NCBI GenBank assembly: GCA_028551475.1
Contig: CM052357.1
Span: 21,928,451-21,992,450, forward strand
DNA: 64,000 bases
Direction: 5' to 3'
Origin: Casuarina equisetifolia
Lineage: Eukaryota; Streptophyta; Magnoliopsida; Fagales; Casuarinaceae
Positions within the stretch are counted from its first letter, which is position 1. Each line of letters begins with the position of its first letter. Below the pieces are notes generated by a model, which was not told the DNA's origin, searched no databases, and was given only the letters and a program-made list of their open reading frames with translations. The position numbers and the translations under genes were made by a program. Below are positions 38,812-49,800 of this stretch, one piece after another.

Positions 38812-39484
38812 TGTAAGAGGGGTTCCTTGGGTTGTAGCTGAATTCACCTTGCTGCCATGCTAGAATAAGTATTAGGACCTTCTTCTTGTTTGGTTGTTGG
38901 AGTTATCCTCATATTCCTTTGAGTGTAGAGAATGATGACTACGAAATGAAGAAGAACTAGAGGAGAAAGGAAAGGTTAGGCTTATTATATGGAAACCCTA
39001 ACCATTGGAGATTTGCAAAAGCATAACAGAACACCAACAAATAATTGTTACAAGTAGTTTAATTTTAGGTACTTTGTCTAATAATTAAATTGCTAAGTTG
39101 AACTTATGTTGTGTCGTGTGAGCCTTAACTATGTGGTTTTGTGGCTTATGTTGTTTTATGTAGTTTAAGCCTTGTAAGACTCAGTTGTGTGAGTTGTAAC
39201 TAGCCCAAAATGTAGGATATTTGTATAGGAGAAGTTTCTAAAAATGGTATTGGTTTATTGGTGTTCTATTATGCTTTTGCAAATCTTTAGTGGTAAGGGA
39301 TCTCATATAACGAGCCTAGCCTTTCCTTGTTCCTCTAGTTCTTCTTCATTTTATAGTTATTACTTCCTCATACTCAAAGGAATAGGACGATAACTCCATT
39401 AGCTAGACAAGAGAAGGGTCCTAATACTCGTGCTAGAATGGTAGCAAGGTGGATTCAACCATAGCTTGAGAAACCCTTTTTGCA
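38812..39484 (-). repeat. LTR-like end of the gypsy element, built as a large inverted repeat
   Basis: On the - strand this segment starts TGCAAAAAGGG and ends CCTCTTACA, followed within two bases by the primer-binding-site-like sequence, as a 5' LTR would be. Its two ends are inverted copies of each other: about 38817-39040 matches the reverse complement of about 39250-39480. For example, GGTCCTAATACTCGTGCTAG at 39416 mirrors CTAGAATAAGTATTAGGACC at 38860, and GCAAAAGCATAACAGAACAC mirrors GTGTTCTATTATGCTTTTGC. The spacer is about 200 bases. Confidence 0.6.
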
Positions 39485-39774
39485 GAAACACAAACTCAAT
39501 GAAGGGAATCTATAGAGAAATGAGCTCAAATGGGACAACACCTTTTTGATGGGCCTTAAGCCTTAGCCCCCTTACATAAGCTATTACAAGGATAACCCAA
39601 AACTGCTCATAGGCCCACAACACAACTTAGGGATAAAAGACAACCATTACAACAAAACTACAAAAGTATGAGCAAATTACATTAAATAGGTAATAACTTC
39701 CATCTACAAGTTTACATCATACCAAAATTAAAATCCACCTTGCTAAAATAGAAAAACTAAGTCCATGTTCATTG
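39485..39774. other. Spacer between LTR-like segment and minisatellite
   Basis: Non-coding, with no domain or gene recognised. It may be flanking sequence or the edge of another decayed element. Confidence 0.3.
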
Positions 39775-40410
39775 ATTTTTCATAATTGCAATCTTACCAC
39801 TTTTTAGAACTACTATTTCACTATTTACTGTAATTATAACTTAATCACTTCTTAAAATTATGATTTCATCATTTAATATAATTACATCTTTGCCACTATC
39901 ATAATTACAATTTTACCATTACTCCCGTAATTTATGATTAACATTTTTTGTAATTAGAGTTTTCCACTTTATATAATTACAGCTTTACAACGTCATATAA
40001 TTACAACTTTACCATTTCTTCATTATTACTATTTTTACCATTTCCTTGTAATTACGATTCTACCATTTCCTCGTAATTAGGAGTTTATCACTTTCATATG
40101 ATTACAACTTTACCACTTATCATAATTATAATTTTTCCATTTCTTCATAATTCCGATTTTACCAGTTCCTCGTAATTACAATTTTACCATTGGCTTTAAG
40201 TACCATTTTACCATTTCCTCCTCAATTACGATTTTACCATTACATTTAATTACAACTTTACCACTAATCATAATTACAGTTTTACCATTCCTTCGTAATT
40301 ACGATTTTTGTAACTACCATTTTATCATTTCACATAATTACGGCTTTACCACTTTCCTAATTGCAATTTCACCATTTAATGTAATTACAACTTTATCACT
40401 TATCATAAAA
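39775..40410. repeat. AATTAC/TTTACCA minisatellite, period about 25 bp
   Basis: Around 25 degenerate copies of a unit close to CATAATTACAATTTTACCA followed by 5-8 variable T/C-rich bases. The AATTAC and TTTACCA(C/T)T cores recur at a regular spacing while the linker varies (TTTCCTCG, CTTATC, TTTCTTC). It ends beside the copia remnant. Confidence 0.85.
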
Positions 40411-40545
40411 TGGTACAAGAATATTGTCATTTCACATAGGAAAAGCTGGTACAGGGTTTCATTTGTCTACGCCTCATTGGGCAGATCTTCTCACGAAGCC
40501 ATTTCTTTCGTTCCTTTTGTCCAATTTTGAGTTTTTAACTTATAT
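40410..40545 (+). mobile_element. Ty1/copia pol 3' remnant
   Basis: Two reading frames together give the RNase H end typical of copia elements. One frame has EYCHFT, a stop, then EKLVQGFICL (40419-40470); the other has HWADLLTKPFLSFLLSNFEF (about 40475-40535). This matches the family's CHFIREK...GFI...QLADLLTKPL block with one frameshift and one stop. Only this short piece remains. Confidence 0.65.
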
Positions 40546-41457
40546 GTTTGTAGACTTCGTAAATATTTATTGGGCTTCCTTTGTACGGTAATTGATCCAT
40601 TGCCGTTTTCCTTTGCTTTGTGCGTAAGTCATGGACGATATGTGTATTCTTTGATTCTTTTCAGCAGTTGTTATCACATACAACCATCAGCCCGCGCGGG
40701 CATTCCAAAATTGTTGTGCTGTTGTTCTATATTTTTCTCTCTGCTCAAATGGGTTGTTTCATGGACGTATGTATGGTGTTGGATGAATTTTAGCAAAAGA
40801 GCGACCAGAAACAGTGTCCTTTGTCGTTGATGGTGAAAGCTTGGAAGCTTCACTCCTAATCTGAATTTCTATGCACAAGTTAGGTTATACATACTGTTTG
40901 GCAGAGCACATAGGAAACCTATGTTGTTAAGAATTAAAGGTAAAATGATGATTTTATTAACTAAGATTTTTCTTATATTACACTCAAACGTGAGCACAAA
41001 ATTTTGACATGGTGAGAGAATAATTTCTCCTAAAACATCAAATCCTCGGTTTTCTTTATATTGTTGTATGCATTTGGAGCAACATCAGCCTAAATGCATA
41101 ATACATGTGGATGAAGTTTTAACCCGTCTTATGAACACAAAAGACTGTTTTCACGGGGTAATTGTTTGAATGAGCGAAGGTCACCTGTATCGTAAGGGTA
41201 TAAATGTGCTGAGAACCTGATAAGCTTCGACCCCTGTTCATGATTCAAGGGCGGTACGAAATGTTTACAACTATAGAGAAGGATTATTTGGTGCAAAGTG
41301 TAGAATAACAGTAATGGTGGCATCTCTTTGAATTCTGTGCTCGACTCAATCAGCATCGAGGAGCAACATGCATGGGCCCTTAAAGACTATAGATTCAGCA
41401 AAGGAACAAAAACCACGTGAAATTGCAACGGAGAGAATTTAAGGAAGATTACATGAT
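40546..41457. other. Spacer and probable CbbY 3' UTR
   Basis: The right part precedes the CbbY stop codon (41458) and is probably its 3' UTR and flank. The ORF at 40570-40830 is hydrophobic and matches nothing I know. Confidence 0.4.
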
Positions 41458-44400
41458 CTAGCTTGCATATTGCTTCTGAAGAAGGCTTCCACAAAATGAC
41501 AAGTCAAACCTCTCCTCTGGAGGGTCTCCAATGCAGTCAAAAACTGCGTCAGCATTTAAGAAGTCTTCATCGGCTGTGTAGCTGCAACCAAATATTTGAG
41601 GCATGAAATGACGCTGTCAAGTCTGAATAATAATTTGTTATATATGGCAGCAGGAGGGATGAAGGCAATGCAGACAGCAAAATTAAACAGACACTGGCAA
41701 ATAATGAAGAGAGAAATCTGATCAATTTGCATGGTCTTGCCATGTTCAAACAAAGTATGGTTCAGGTGGGTTTTATAGATACGCGTACAATGACAACTTT
41801 GTGCTATTTATGATCCTAGAAAGTGAAGGGAGGTGAAGAGAGGGAGAGAGGAGGGGCGGGGGGGGGGGGGGGGGGGGGGAGGAGTCCTCGGACTCCCATT
41901 TGTCAATTTAATCCAAAAGGCACTTTTGTTGAATCCTGTATATTAAACTTTATTAGTATACTAACTTGTTATGATCTTAGATTAACTTTAAAGAAGGCAA
42001 TAAATCTTTTAATTTAGTATCAAAGCCTCTACCACAAGTGAGACAGTGGATTGGGCTCATGTAAAATGTGTTTTCTAATACTTAAGATAGGAGAGCATAT
42101 TGAAATCTAATATCTCATATTGCTAATATACTAATTTATTGTCCTTCTCATATGTTAAACGTATTTTGCTTTTGAACAAACTGGTTTTAAGGAAGTGACT
42201 CTTCTAGGGCGCGTAACCCAATACGAGCTGTCCTAAAGTTAAAGAGTTCTGTAGGCAAACCCTGAGCTTTAAAAAGAGTACCCATGGAGTTGCAGTTGTC
42301 CTCCAATTCGACTTCTATTTTTTTTTTCCCAATGATTTTTTTTTTTCCGATAAGACAGGTTGATGTAAATGTAACGCCTGCCCCCCATTCCCAACATAAA
42401 ATACAGGTGGAGAAATTCCTGAAGTTGCTTTCCAAAGCAAAATGAAGCACACAGCTCAGGTTATACACATTCATGCACATAAAAGTCTACCTGAGATCCA
42501 TCAACCCCTATAAATCATATAATCCAACGTCAAAATTTTATTTGTTGCAGCTGTTTAAGCGAAAAGATTCAACCTCAAGGAAAACGGTTAGTCATTTTCA
42601 TGATATGCAATGCTTAAAATGCACAAGTTACCTGCTTTTTGTTATGATACACTTCATTCCAGCCGCTTTGGCTGCAGCAAGGCCAATGGCGCTGTCCTCT
42701 ACCACAGCACAACTGTGGAAAAATAACCAATATGAGTTCTAAACAACTTCAAAGAATTTAATCAGAAAAGGACATACTAAACATGTTGGAACTGCATTGA
42801 ACAGCTGGACCGGAAGTCAATAGTAGATTTATAACAGCATTCTTGCAATAATTAAATAATTAAACTCATCCTAGCAAGTCAATTCAGGTACTAGTGGACG
42901 CATATATTGATATAACTGCATCCATCAAGCGTGTAATATAAACAATTGTAAGAAAAATGATCAATCTTGCAGCAGATGCCACTTCGGAACTTAAGATTCA
43001 ATACCTTGAAGGATCAACTCCCAGAGTGCTGGCTGCTAATGTGTAGATGGCCTGTCAAGAAGTATGAATATATACAGTTAAATGGCTATCTAAGGAACCC
43101 TCATTTTTTTCACACAATTCCATATGGTATGGAATGGCTCTAGTATCATGACTATCTTGTATAAATAACAATCAAAGGGAGTCTTATGTTCGTCAACAGT
43201 AAAACTGAGCCAGGTCGTTGCAATGGGACATGAGGGATTTACCATTCTGGCCTTAAGAGTTCCCCAACCCTCACATTATGATTTCTTAGTATTAGGTGTT
43301 GCACCCAGTATTCTAAATAAAGCAAAAACCTAAAATCTAAATGGTGGCCAGACACCACCTGAACTAATTATTGACACAGGGAGGGATGAAAAATTACTGG
43401 ATCGGGCTTTTTGCGGGGAACCACATCTCCTGCAAATATCTTGATTTTTTCTGCTCGCTCAGGTCCCAACAAACATGATACTATCGCAGAGACCTAAATA
43501 AACACATACAATTTAGCTGTCAATATAAGAAGTGGTTCAAGAGTTAGTATCACAATACAATTCACCAATAAATAACTTGACCATAGTAAACTATGAACCC
43601 TAGCATCGATGCAGAATATGAACGTAATTGTACAGCACAAGTTAATGTTAATGAGATCCTTGAATTACAAAGAACGTTATGAAATCCCTTAATTTCCTAG
43701 TCATCCTCTTCAGCAATCGTTCAATAGCATCATTAGGAAACCTCTGAAACGTAAGAAGACAGATTCTAAAGCTAATGACATTCAGACCCATCATAGCGTC
43801 CTGGTTTTTAACTCTTTCAAACGGCACACATTAGATATTCTTATGAATTACCTTCTGTCATGGAAAACTAATCAAACAAGCAATACAATTTTGAACCTGA
43901 CTGTGCATACCGCCTTCTCATTTGAAGTGCTACACACAGCAACATTGACTCCTTGTCCTAGAGCCTGATCAATTAGCCTGTATAATTTGATAAGAGATTA
44001 CAACAAAGTCAAATTTCTAGGAATCTAAAATTTTATCTCCGTCAGGTTAGAGGTCTACTTCCACAGAAGTGTTTTCTTTTAATAATAACCAAGGTCATAT
44101 ACATAAGATATCAATTCAAAATATGGAATGCTCGAAGGTTCTTATACAAGTCTTCAGAACTGTTTTGATCTAACAAAATTCTTCAGAATTCCCCACTACC
44201 TGGAAACTCCAGAGAACTCTAAAGGAAAAGCAGTTTTCATCGTAAAAATTAAAATCACCCCCATATTAGAATTACGTTGCATGCCACCTAGCCGGGTTGA
44301 AGTTTAAGGATCAAGATCATGAATTTTGGTGATAATAGATGTCCACTTAATGAACAACTTACAGAAGGCCAACAAATAAGATAAGTAGGGAAAAGACAAG

Positions 44401-45914
44401 CAGCATCATGCACGTGCCTGAGGTCATATTAACTTGAAACAATGATGACTGTTAGCTAGAATTCAACTCAGTTCAGTAAAATTAAGTCCAGTATAAGCAA
44501 AAGCCCAACGTGTAAATACGGACAACTATAAATGCTATAGGTGCAAAGATGAGCACAAGGTCAGATAGTAACTAACTTTGCAACACCTGGCCGAAGAGGG
44601 AGCAATTTTTTCTCAATAAGGGCCATGAACAGAGCTGTCTTCCTTTTGTGAAGTGAAGCTATGAATTCTTTTCTTTCTTCTTCGGTCTTTGGGGCATTTG
44701 CTGGCCAACCCGTCTTGTTAAAGTAGGCTGTCATCCTACAAACACCAGAGTCAAATAACTACTAGTTCACTTTCACCGTCCTACAATGTAGTAGATTAGA
44801 CTCCACAAATAAACTACCTAGCTAAGAATGTAACTTGACAAGAAACATAACAATCTCGCAATCATACATAACAGATATTGTGAGGCTAATGTAAGATGAA
44901 GAAGCTATACAAGTTTGGAAGTTGTTTTCTGCGTGAACCCTCTTTTTCACCATTGTTGTTGGACCAAAGTTAATAAATGAGACAAGTGGATGTTATTATT
45001 GTGATAGAAATGAAAAATATGTTCAAAGGTGTATCCGCAAAATGTGTGGAGACAACACTATTTATGAAATCTATAAGAAGTCATACCTTTCTTTTCCTCC
45101 TCCAATCTTGAGCAACTCGCCGTACAAGTCTACATCCCATGTAACACCAAGTTCTCTCTGAACCAAAATTTGAGATATGTTAGATAAGATAAGATTAATC
45201 AACAGACTGCTATGAAGATATCTGTCGGTACATATTATCAGAGCCAAAGCAGAGCAAAGCAAATCTCTCCGCATTAATACCACCTCCGTTCTCACTGTAT
45301 CCAAAACAACAAGAATACTTTGTCTGTCCTAACTCGGTCGATCGCTTGATGATATTCTGCCATTTTCGTCTTCACTTAAAACGACATTCTATACTTGTTG
45401 TGGGACACGACTGCAAGTTCTAATTTCTCCCTCTTCAACATCATTTTCTCAGACCCCCAAGAAACCATCCACCAAAACAAGAAATCCGTTTGAAAAGTTC
45501 GATAAATTTCTCAAACTCCTATATCATACAACGCAATCAACCATCAAAGCAAAGACATAAAGCAAAGAGAAACAGGAAAAAGGAAGAGAAGATACGTACT
45601 TCTTTGAAAGTGTCATTGAAAGAGACTCGATGCCCGTCCTTCTCAGTATCAACGAGCACACCGTCGCAGTCGAAAAGAAGAGCCGATGGAAGAGCCGGAG
45701 GAGAAGCTGCACAAGTTATACTCCTGGAACGGTTTCTCTGGCTTACTGGTCGGGCTTTCGAGGTTCTATGGATACATATTCTTGTAGCCAGTGGTGAAGA
45801 TGATAAGGTTCTTTCATGGGGTTTGAGGCAAGCAACAGAGATCTTCGTGTTAGAGAACAAAGCTGTGGGAGAAGACAATGTAGCTAAGGAAAGAGAGGAG
45901 CTCGTCGAAGCCAT
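41458..45914 (-). CDS. CBBY: Chloroplast CbbY-type HAD phosphatase
   Basis: Plastid haloacid-dehalogenase phosphatase. The plant CbbY family removes xylulose-1,5-bisphosphate, an inhibitory by-product of Rubisco (known for the family). Eight exons: 45600-45914, 45087-45157, 44577-44735, 43911-43977, 43398-43493, 43005-43051, 42632-42712, 41458-41581. They join to 960 nt (319 aa), the length I recall for Arabidopsis AT3G48420. Residues 1 to about 70 are Ser/Thr/Arg-rich and fit a transit peptide. HAD motif I is FDCDGVLVDTEKDGHR (nucleophile Asp82, acid/base Asp84). Motif II is in VCSTSNEKA, motif III is the Lys in FAGDVVPRKKPDP, and motif IV is VVEDSAIGLAAAKAAGM. Intron 7 (41582-42631) is large, with a 22-G run and repeat-like DNA. 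Confidence 0.94.
41858..41879. repeat. 22-base G homopolymer in CbbY intron 7
   Basis: An uninterrupted G run follows about 35 bases of G/A-rich sequence (41823-41857). In the CbbY transcript it would be read as C. Runs this long are rare, and the exact length may be a sequencing estimate. Confidence 0.8.
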
Positions 45915-46829
45915 TAGAGTCGTTGTCTCTCTCCCTCGAAGGACCTCTACTTTTCAGTGTCCTTTTGTTAACGGTTTTGTGCCCCCAACTTATCCTCCGT
46001 GAAGCCACAAATGCATGGTGGGTGCGCATTGCGCGAACAGCGTAACTTAATGTGTAACAGATTTTTCAGGATTTTGCCAATAAATTTTTATATGTAAGAT
46101 AAGAACTTCCTTGCACTCAGGATTTTGCTATTCCTGGTCTCTACTTTTGGTGAATGTTGTAAAAATTGTAGCTGCATGTGCTGCATACCCGTTGGCAACA
46201 AGAAAACTCTTCACCTTTTATATCATTACATCGATGAGTTGATGTTATTCCTGACAAAGTTGAAGGTAAGCCATTCATTACATATATGGGGTTCCATGTT
46301 GACGTTGGTGGTTGTGGGAACTTTAGGTAGGTAGGTCTTTGAGGAAGAGAAGAGAGATGAAGTCGCTGATAAAAACTTGGAATTGACCATGGCCACTCCA
46401 GCTGCGGATGCTGCCATAAGAGAGAGGATTAAGCTAAAAAGTGCTAAGATGGAAACTTTGATACTTGAGTTAGAAGAAGTGAAAATTCGTCATTCTTATC
46501 ATGAAACCAGACATCAACTCGACTCTGTTAGCATAAATGATAAATAATTTAGTTTATCTCCAACCAGATGCATTGTTAATGCGCCTGATTTATTTTGACT
46601 GCATATGGTGGCCAGTGGTTAATAATTTTAACACAAGATTCCACAATCTCAACAAGAAAGTCCAGTTGTTTCCTTTAGATCTCCCAATGGGTCATCGAAC
46701 GAGGAACAGCCAGCATCATTTCTTTGTGAAAAATGAACAATATTTTTCATGTCAAATTAGGCATGCTATACAGTGGTACAACTAAATTTTAGTAACCGAA
46801 AAAACTACCTGCCTTGACTAAAGTACAGG
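45915..46829. other. CbbY promoter side and TPR 3' flank
   Basis: The interval between the CbbY start (45914) and the TPR stop (46830). It holds the CbbY leader and promoter, the orphan ORF at 46389-46547, and the TPR 3' UTR. No TATA box stood out. Confidence 0.4.
46389..46547 (+). CDS. Orphan 52-residue ORF, coiled-coil-like
   Basis: Starts MATPAADAAIRERIKLKSAK and is mostly charged and helical, with a heptad-like LILELEEVKI segment. It lies on the + strand between two - strand genes. I do not recognise it. It could be the last exon of a fragmented gene or chance. No upstream exon was found. Confidence 0.25.
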   Translation: MATPAADAAIRERIKLKSAKMETLILELEEVKIRHSYHETRHQLDSVSINDK

Positions 46830-49800
46830 TCAGTCCCGGAGATGACATGAAGTCAAGCCATCATAGAGTCTAGACATGGATGCGGTTTTAATCATGTTGG
46901 ATTTGGCTGCATCTAGCAATGGGTCTGCTTGGAGGGACTTCTCGAAGCAATACTTTGCTTCCTCCCAGAAACCCTCAGCAACAAATACAAGACCCAGATT
47001 GTTGAATGCAGGAGCATAACCAGGCTGCAGCTCAAGCGACTTTGTAAACATTGCTTTTGCCCGGTCGTATTGTTTCTGCTGTCTGTACAGATTTCCGAGG
47101 TTGGAAAAGATAGCGTGTGCTTGTTTCGTTGTCGCCAATGCCAAAGCCCGCTTGGACACTTCTTCGGCTTCAGAAAGCTCACCCACCAGTTGCAGTGAGA
47201 TACCTAGTAATGCATATATGAAACAGCAAGATCGATGAATTGAAAGAAAGAACTCGCATGCACCCAGCTGGGTCAGGGAATTGGATGGGCAGGAAATCTG
47301 AAATTTTAATAAGCGCGCACATACCAAGGTTTGACCATCCAAAGCTGAAATTGTTCAACCGTGCAACTGCAGCTTTCAGGTACTTCTGTGATGTTTTGAA
47401 TTGTCGCGTGCAGAGGCTATGGAGGCCAAGCTGGTGCCACTGCACAGCGTCATCTGGGTCCTCTGCTACGGCCTAATTCCAAGAGAGAAGCATGGATTTA
47501 AGGGAAGGAAAATCCCATAAGCTTGGTTTTAGCCCCTCATCCACATCAACTAGTTTCATTCTAGATAATCATATCAATGAACTACCGCTTGAAGAGAATT
47601 AGGGTCACGGGGATGAAGACCTTACTTCCCAGGAAAAAGCCATTGAGTTCACCATCAATATTAATGGAGAACCTGATAGGAAGTAAGACACTCTATAATC
47701 CATTGATCAATTACTTCCATAAAAAGAGTATGATGTCCACGCAGGAAATATCCAGGCACAAAATTCAGTCTTCAAAAGTTAAAACCGCGAGCAGAAAGAC
47801 CTTTTAGGTTCTGTTTCCAGAAGACCACAAATAGTTCTGAAGCAAACCTTATCTTGCAATCATTTCATTAACACTTAAACTACTTTTGCTTTTCCTTTCC
47901 TCCAAACCAGTAAATAAATATCATTGATACTGACAGGAATGAACGTAAAGGTACTGCAGAAGCAGTGATGTGTGTGAATATCTAAACTGGTCAAGCTTAA
48001 TTTGACCTATAAGCAAAGCACATGCTAGAATACACCATATGAGAGGTTACTTGTGTCATGAATCATCGGCTAACTACCACTAAGAAATATCAAGTGCATA
48101 TGAGATGCTCTAGTGGGCAAAAGCTGGAATACCTGCTTTAAGCTGTTAATAGCACGATCTTCCACTTCCATTAACTCATTCTGTTTAGTTTCAAACGCAG
48201 CAGAAATCTCATGTTGTGCTTTGTGAACCATGGCAAGCCCTGCCCATGCCACCGGCAGATCAATCACAACTGGATCTCCATCCCTTATAATTGAAGCCAT
48301 TTCATTTCCTGCCAAAGAAAGCTGATCACTAGAATCCTGAGACCTTTCTGCATCCTTGATCCGATGAACCGCAACAGCATATCGGATAGACATACAATTG
48401 GAGTCAAGTTTTGCAGCCTAAAGAGCAACAGCACAAAGAAACAGCTTATGGCAATTGAATCCCACAAATTAAAATAAGCAGATGAACTACTTTCTTTTCC
48501 CTGAAATGAATAAAGGTGAAACAAATGCACAAGCAGAAAGCCAGTAATTGCTAACTTTTGTACATGAACTGGTATCCAATCTTTCACAAACAAGATGATC
48601 TCCGTTGCTAGGAATCATGAGACCAATAGACAACCCCAAAAAATAAACCATAAATGAATTTAGCAATGAGCTATGCTATGAGCTATGAGCACCTTCTCCA
48701 AGCACTTGGCCGAACTCCTATGATCACCAGTCATATAATATGCATCAGCAAGATTCGCCCATATATGAGCTGCCTTTGGATCTGCTTTTAATGCTGCCAG
48801 CAAACATTCCTTTGCAACATTGACAGCTGTAACCTGCTCTACAGCAGCACCTTCACCGGCATTTGCCCCAGCACCTGAGATAGAAATACAACATAAAGAT
48901 TGACAAATCACATAACTTTACAGGAGCACACTATGTTATAAATCAGTAGAGTTCATCTAACATGAAGCCAAACTTTTCAAAAGCATACCTGCTACAACTG
49001 AGCCATATTTACACAAAAGAAGGGTTGCATAGTTGATTAGGGCGGCAGGATGATTTTGATCTTTTAGGATCAACTCTTGAAAACATTTTTGTGATTGATC
49101 CAACTTTCCACTGAATGGCAAACAACAGTTAAAATTTTTGATCTAAGATAAGTGTCAACTGATAAAGCAGAAACTTTCCAGTACAGAAAAAGAAAACCAC
49201 TAGAGATGTTGTTCCCTACTCATTAAAGTTGTGATATGAAGATTAACCACATCCAGTCCTCTATTGGGTAGGTCACATCTCAGTATATCATTATGAAGAA
49301 AATAAATAAACTAAATAAATTGCACTACTAGAGAATCACTAGTGTAGCACTATTAGCCATCAAAGGAATGATGCTAGAGTCAGTACATGATGGCAATCTA
49401 TATTAATGAACATGTCCCTCAAGAGAAAGAACAGAAAATATAAAGCGGAGGTGAGCTGAACCATGAGTCATGATCCTTCACGACTGACAGGCCCATCATA
49501 AGTATTGTGATTATACCAAATAGAAGTTCATAGAAACACCCAAGCAATACCCAAATAACTGAAAGCTTCTAGAACGTTGAAGTTCCTGCTTCCTTAGAAA
49601 CACTTCTGAGGTGTGAGAAACAATACAAAGCGTTTAAAATAACCTAAATTCAAAAAAAATCATTGCACTTTTTCTCTTTCCAAGGTTTGCCTTCTAACCT
49701 ATCAGCAACCTTGTCCAGAAAACTAAGATTGAGTTCTAGGATAAGTTAACTAGTTATTATGACCATTAGTAGTGTCACAATGACTAATTATTAAAAGCTT

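Noticed and set aside
39775..40410. Possible CRISPR-like array
   Set aside because: The repeats are degenerate and the linkers are 5-8 bases, in plant nuclear DNA. It is a minisatellite.
45490..46002. 170-codon + strand ORF
   Set aside because: It is antisense to CbbY exon 1 and its promoter. The - strand reading has a transit peptide and the HAD motif, so this is a shadow.
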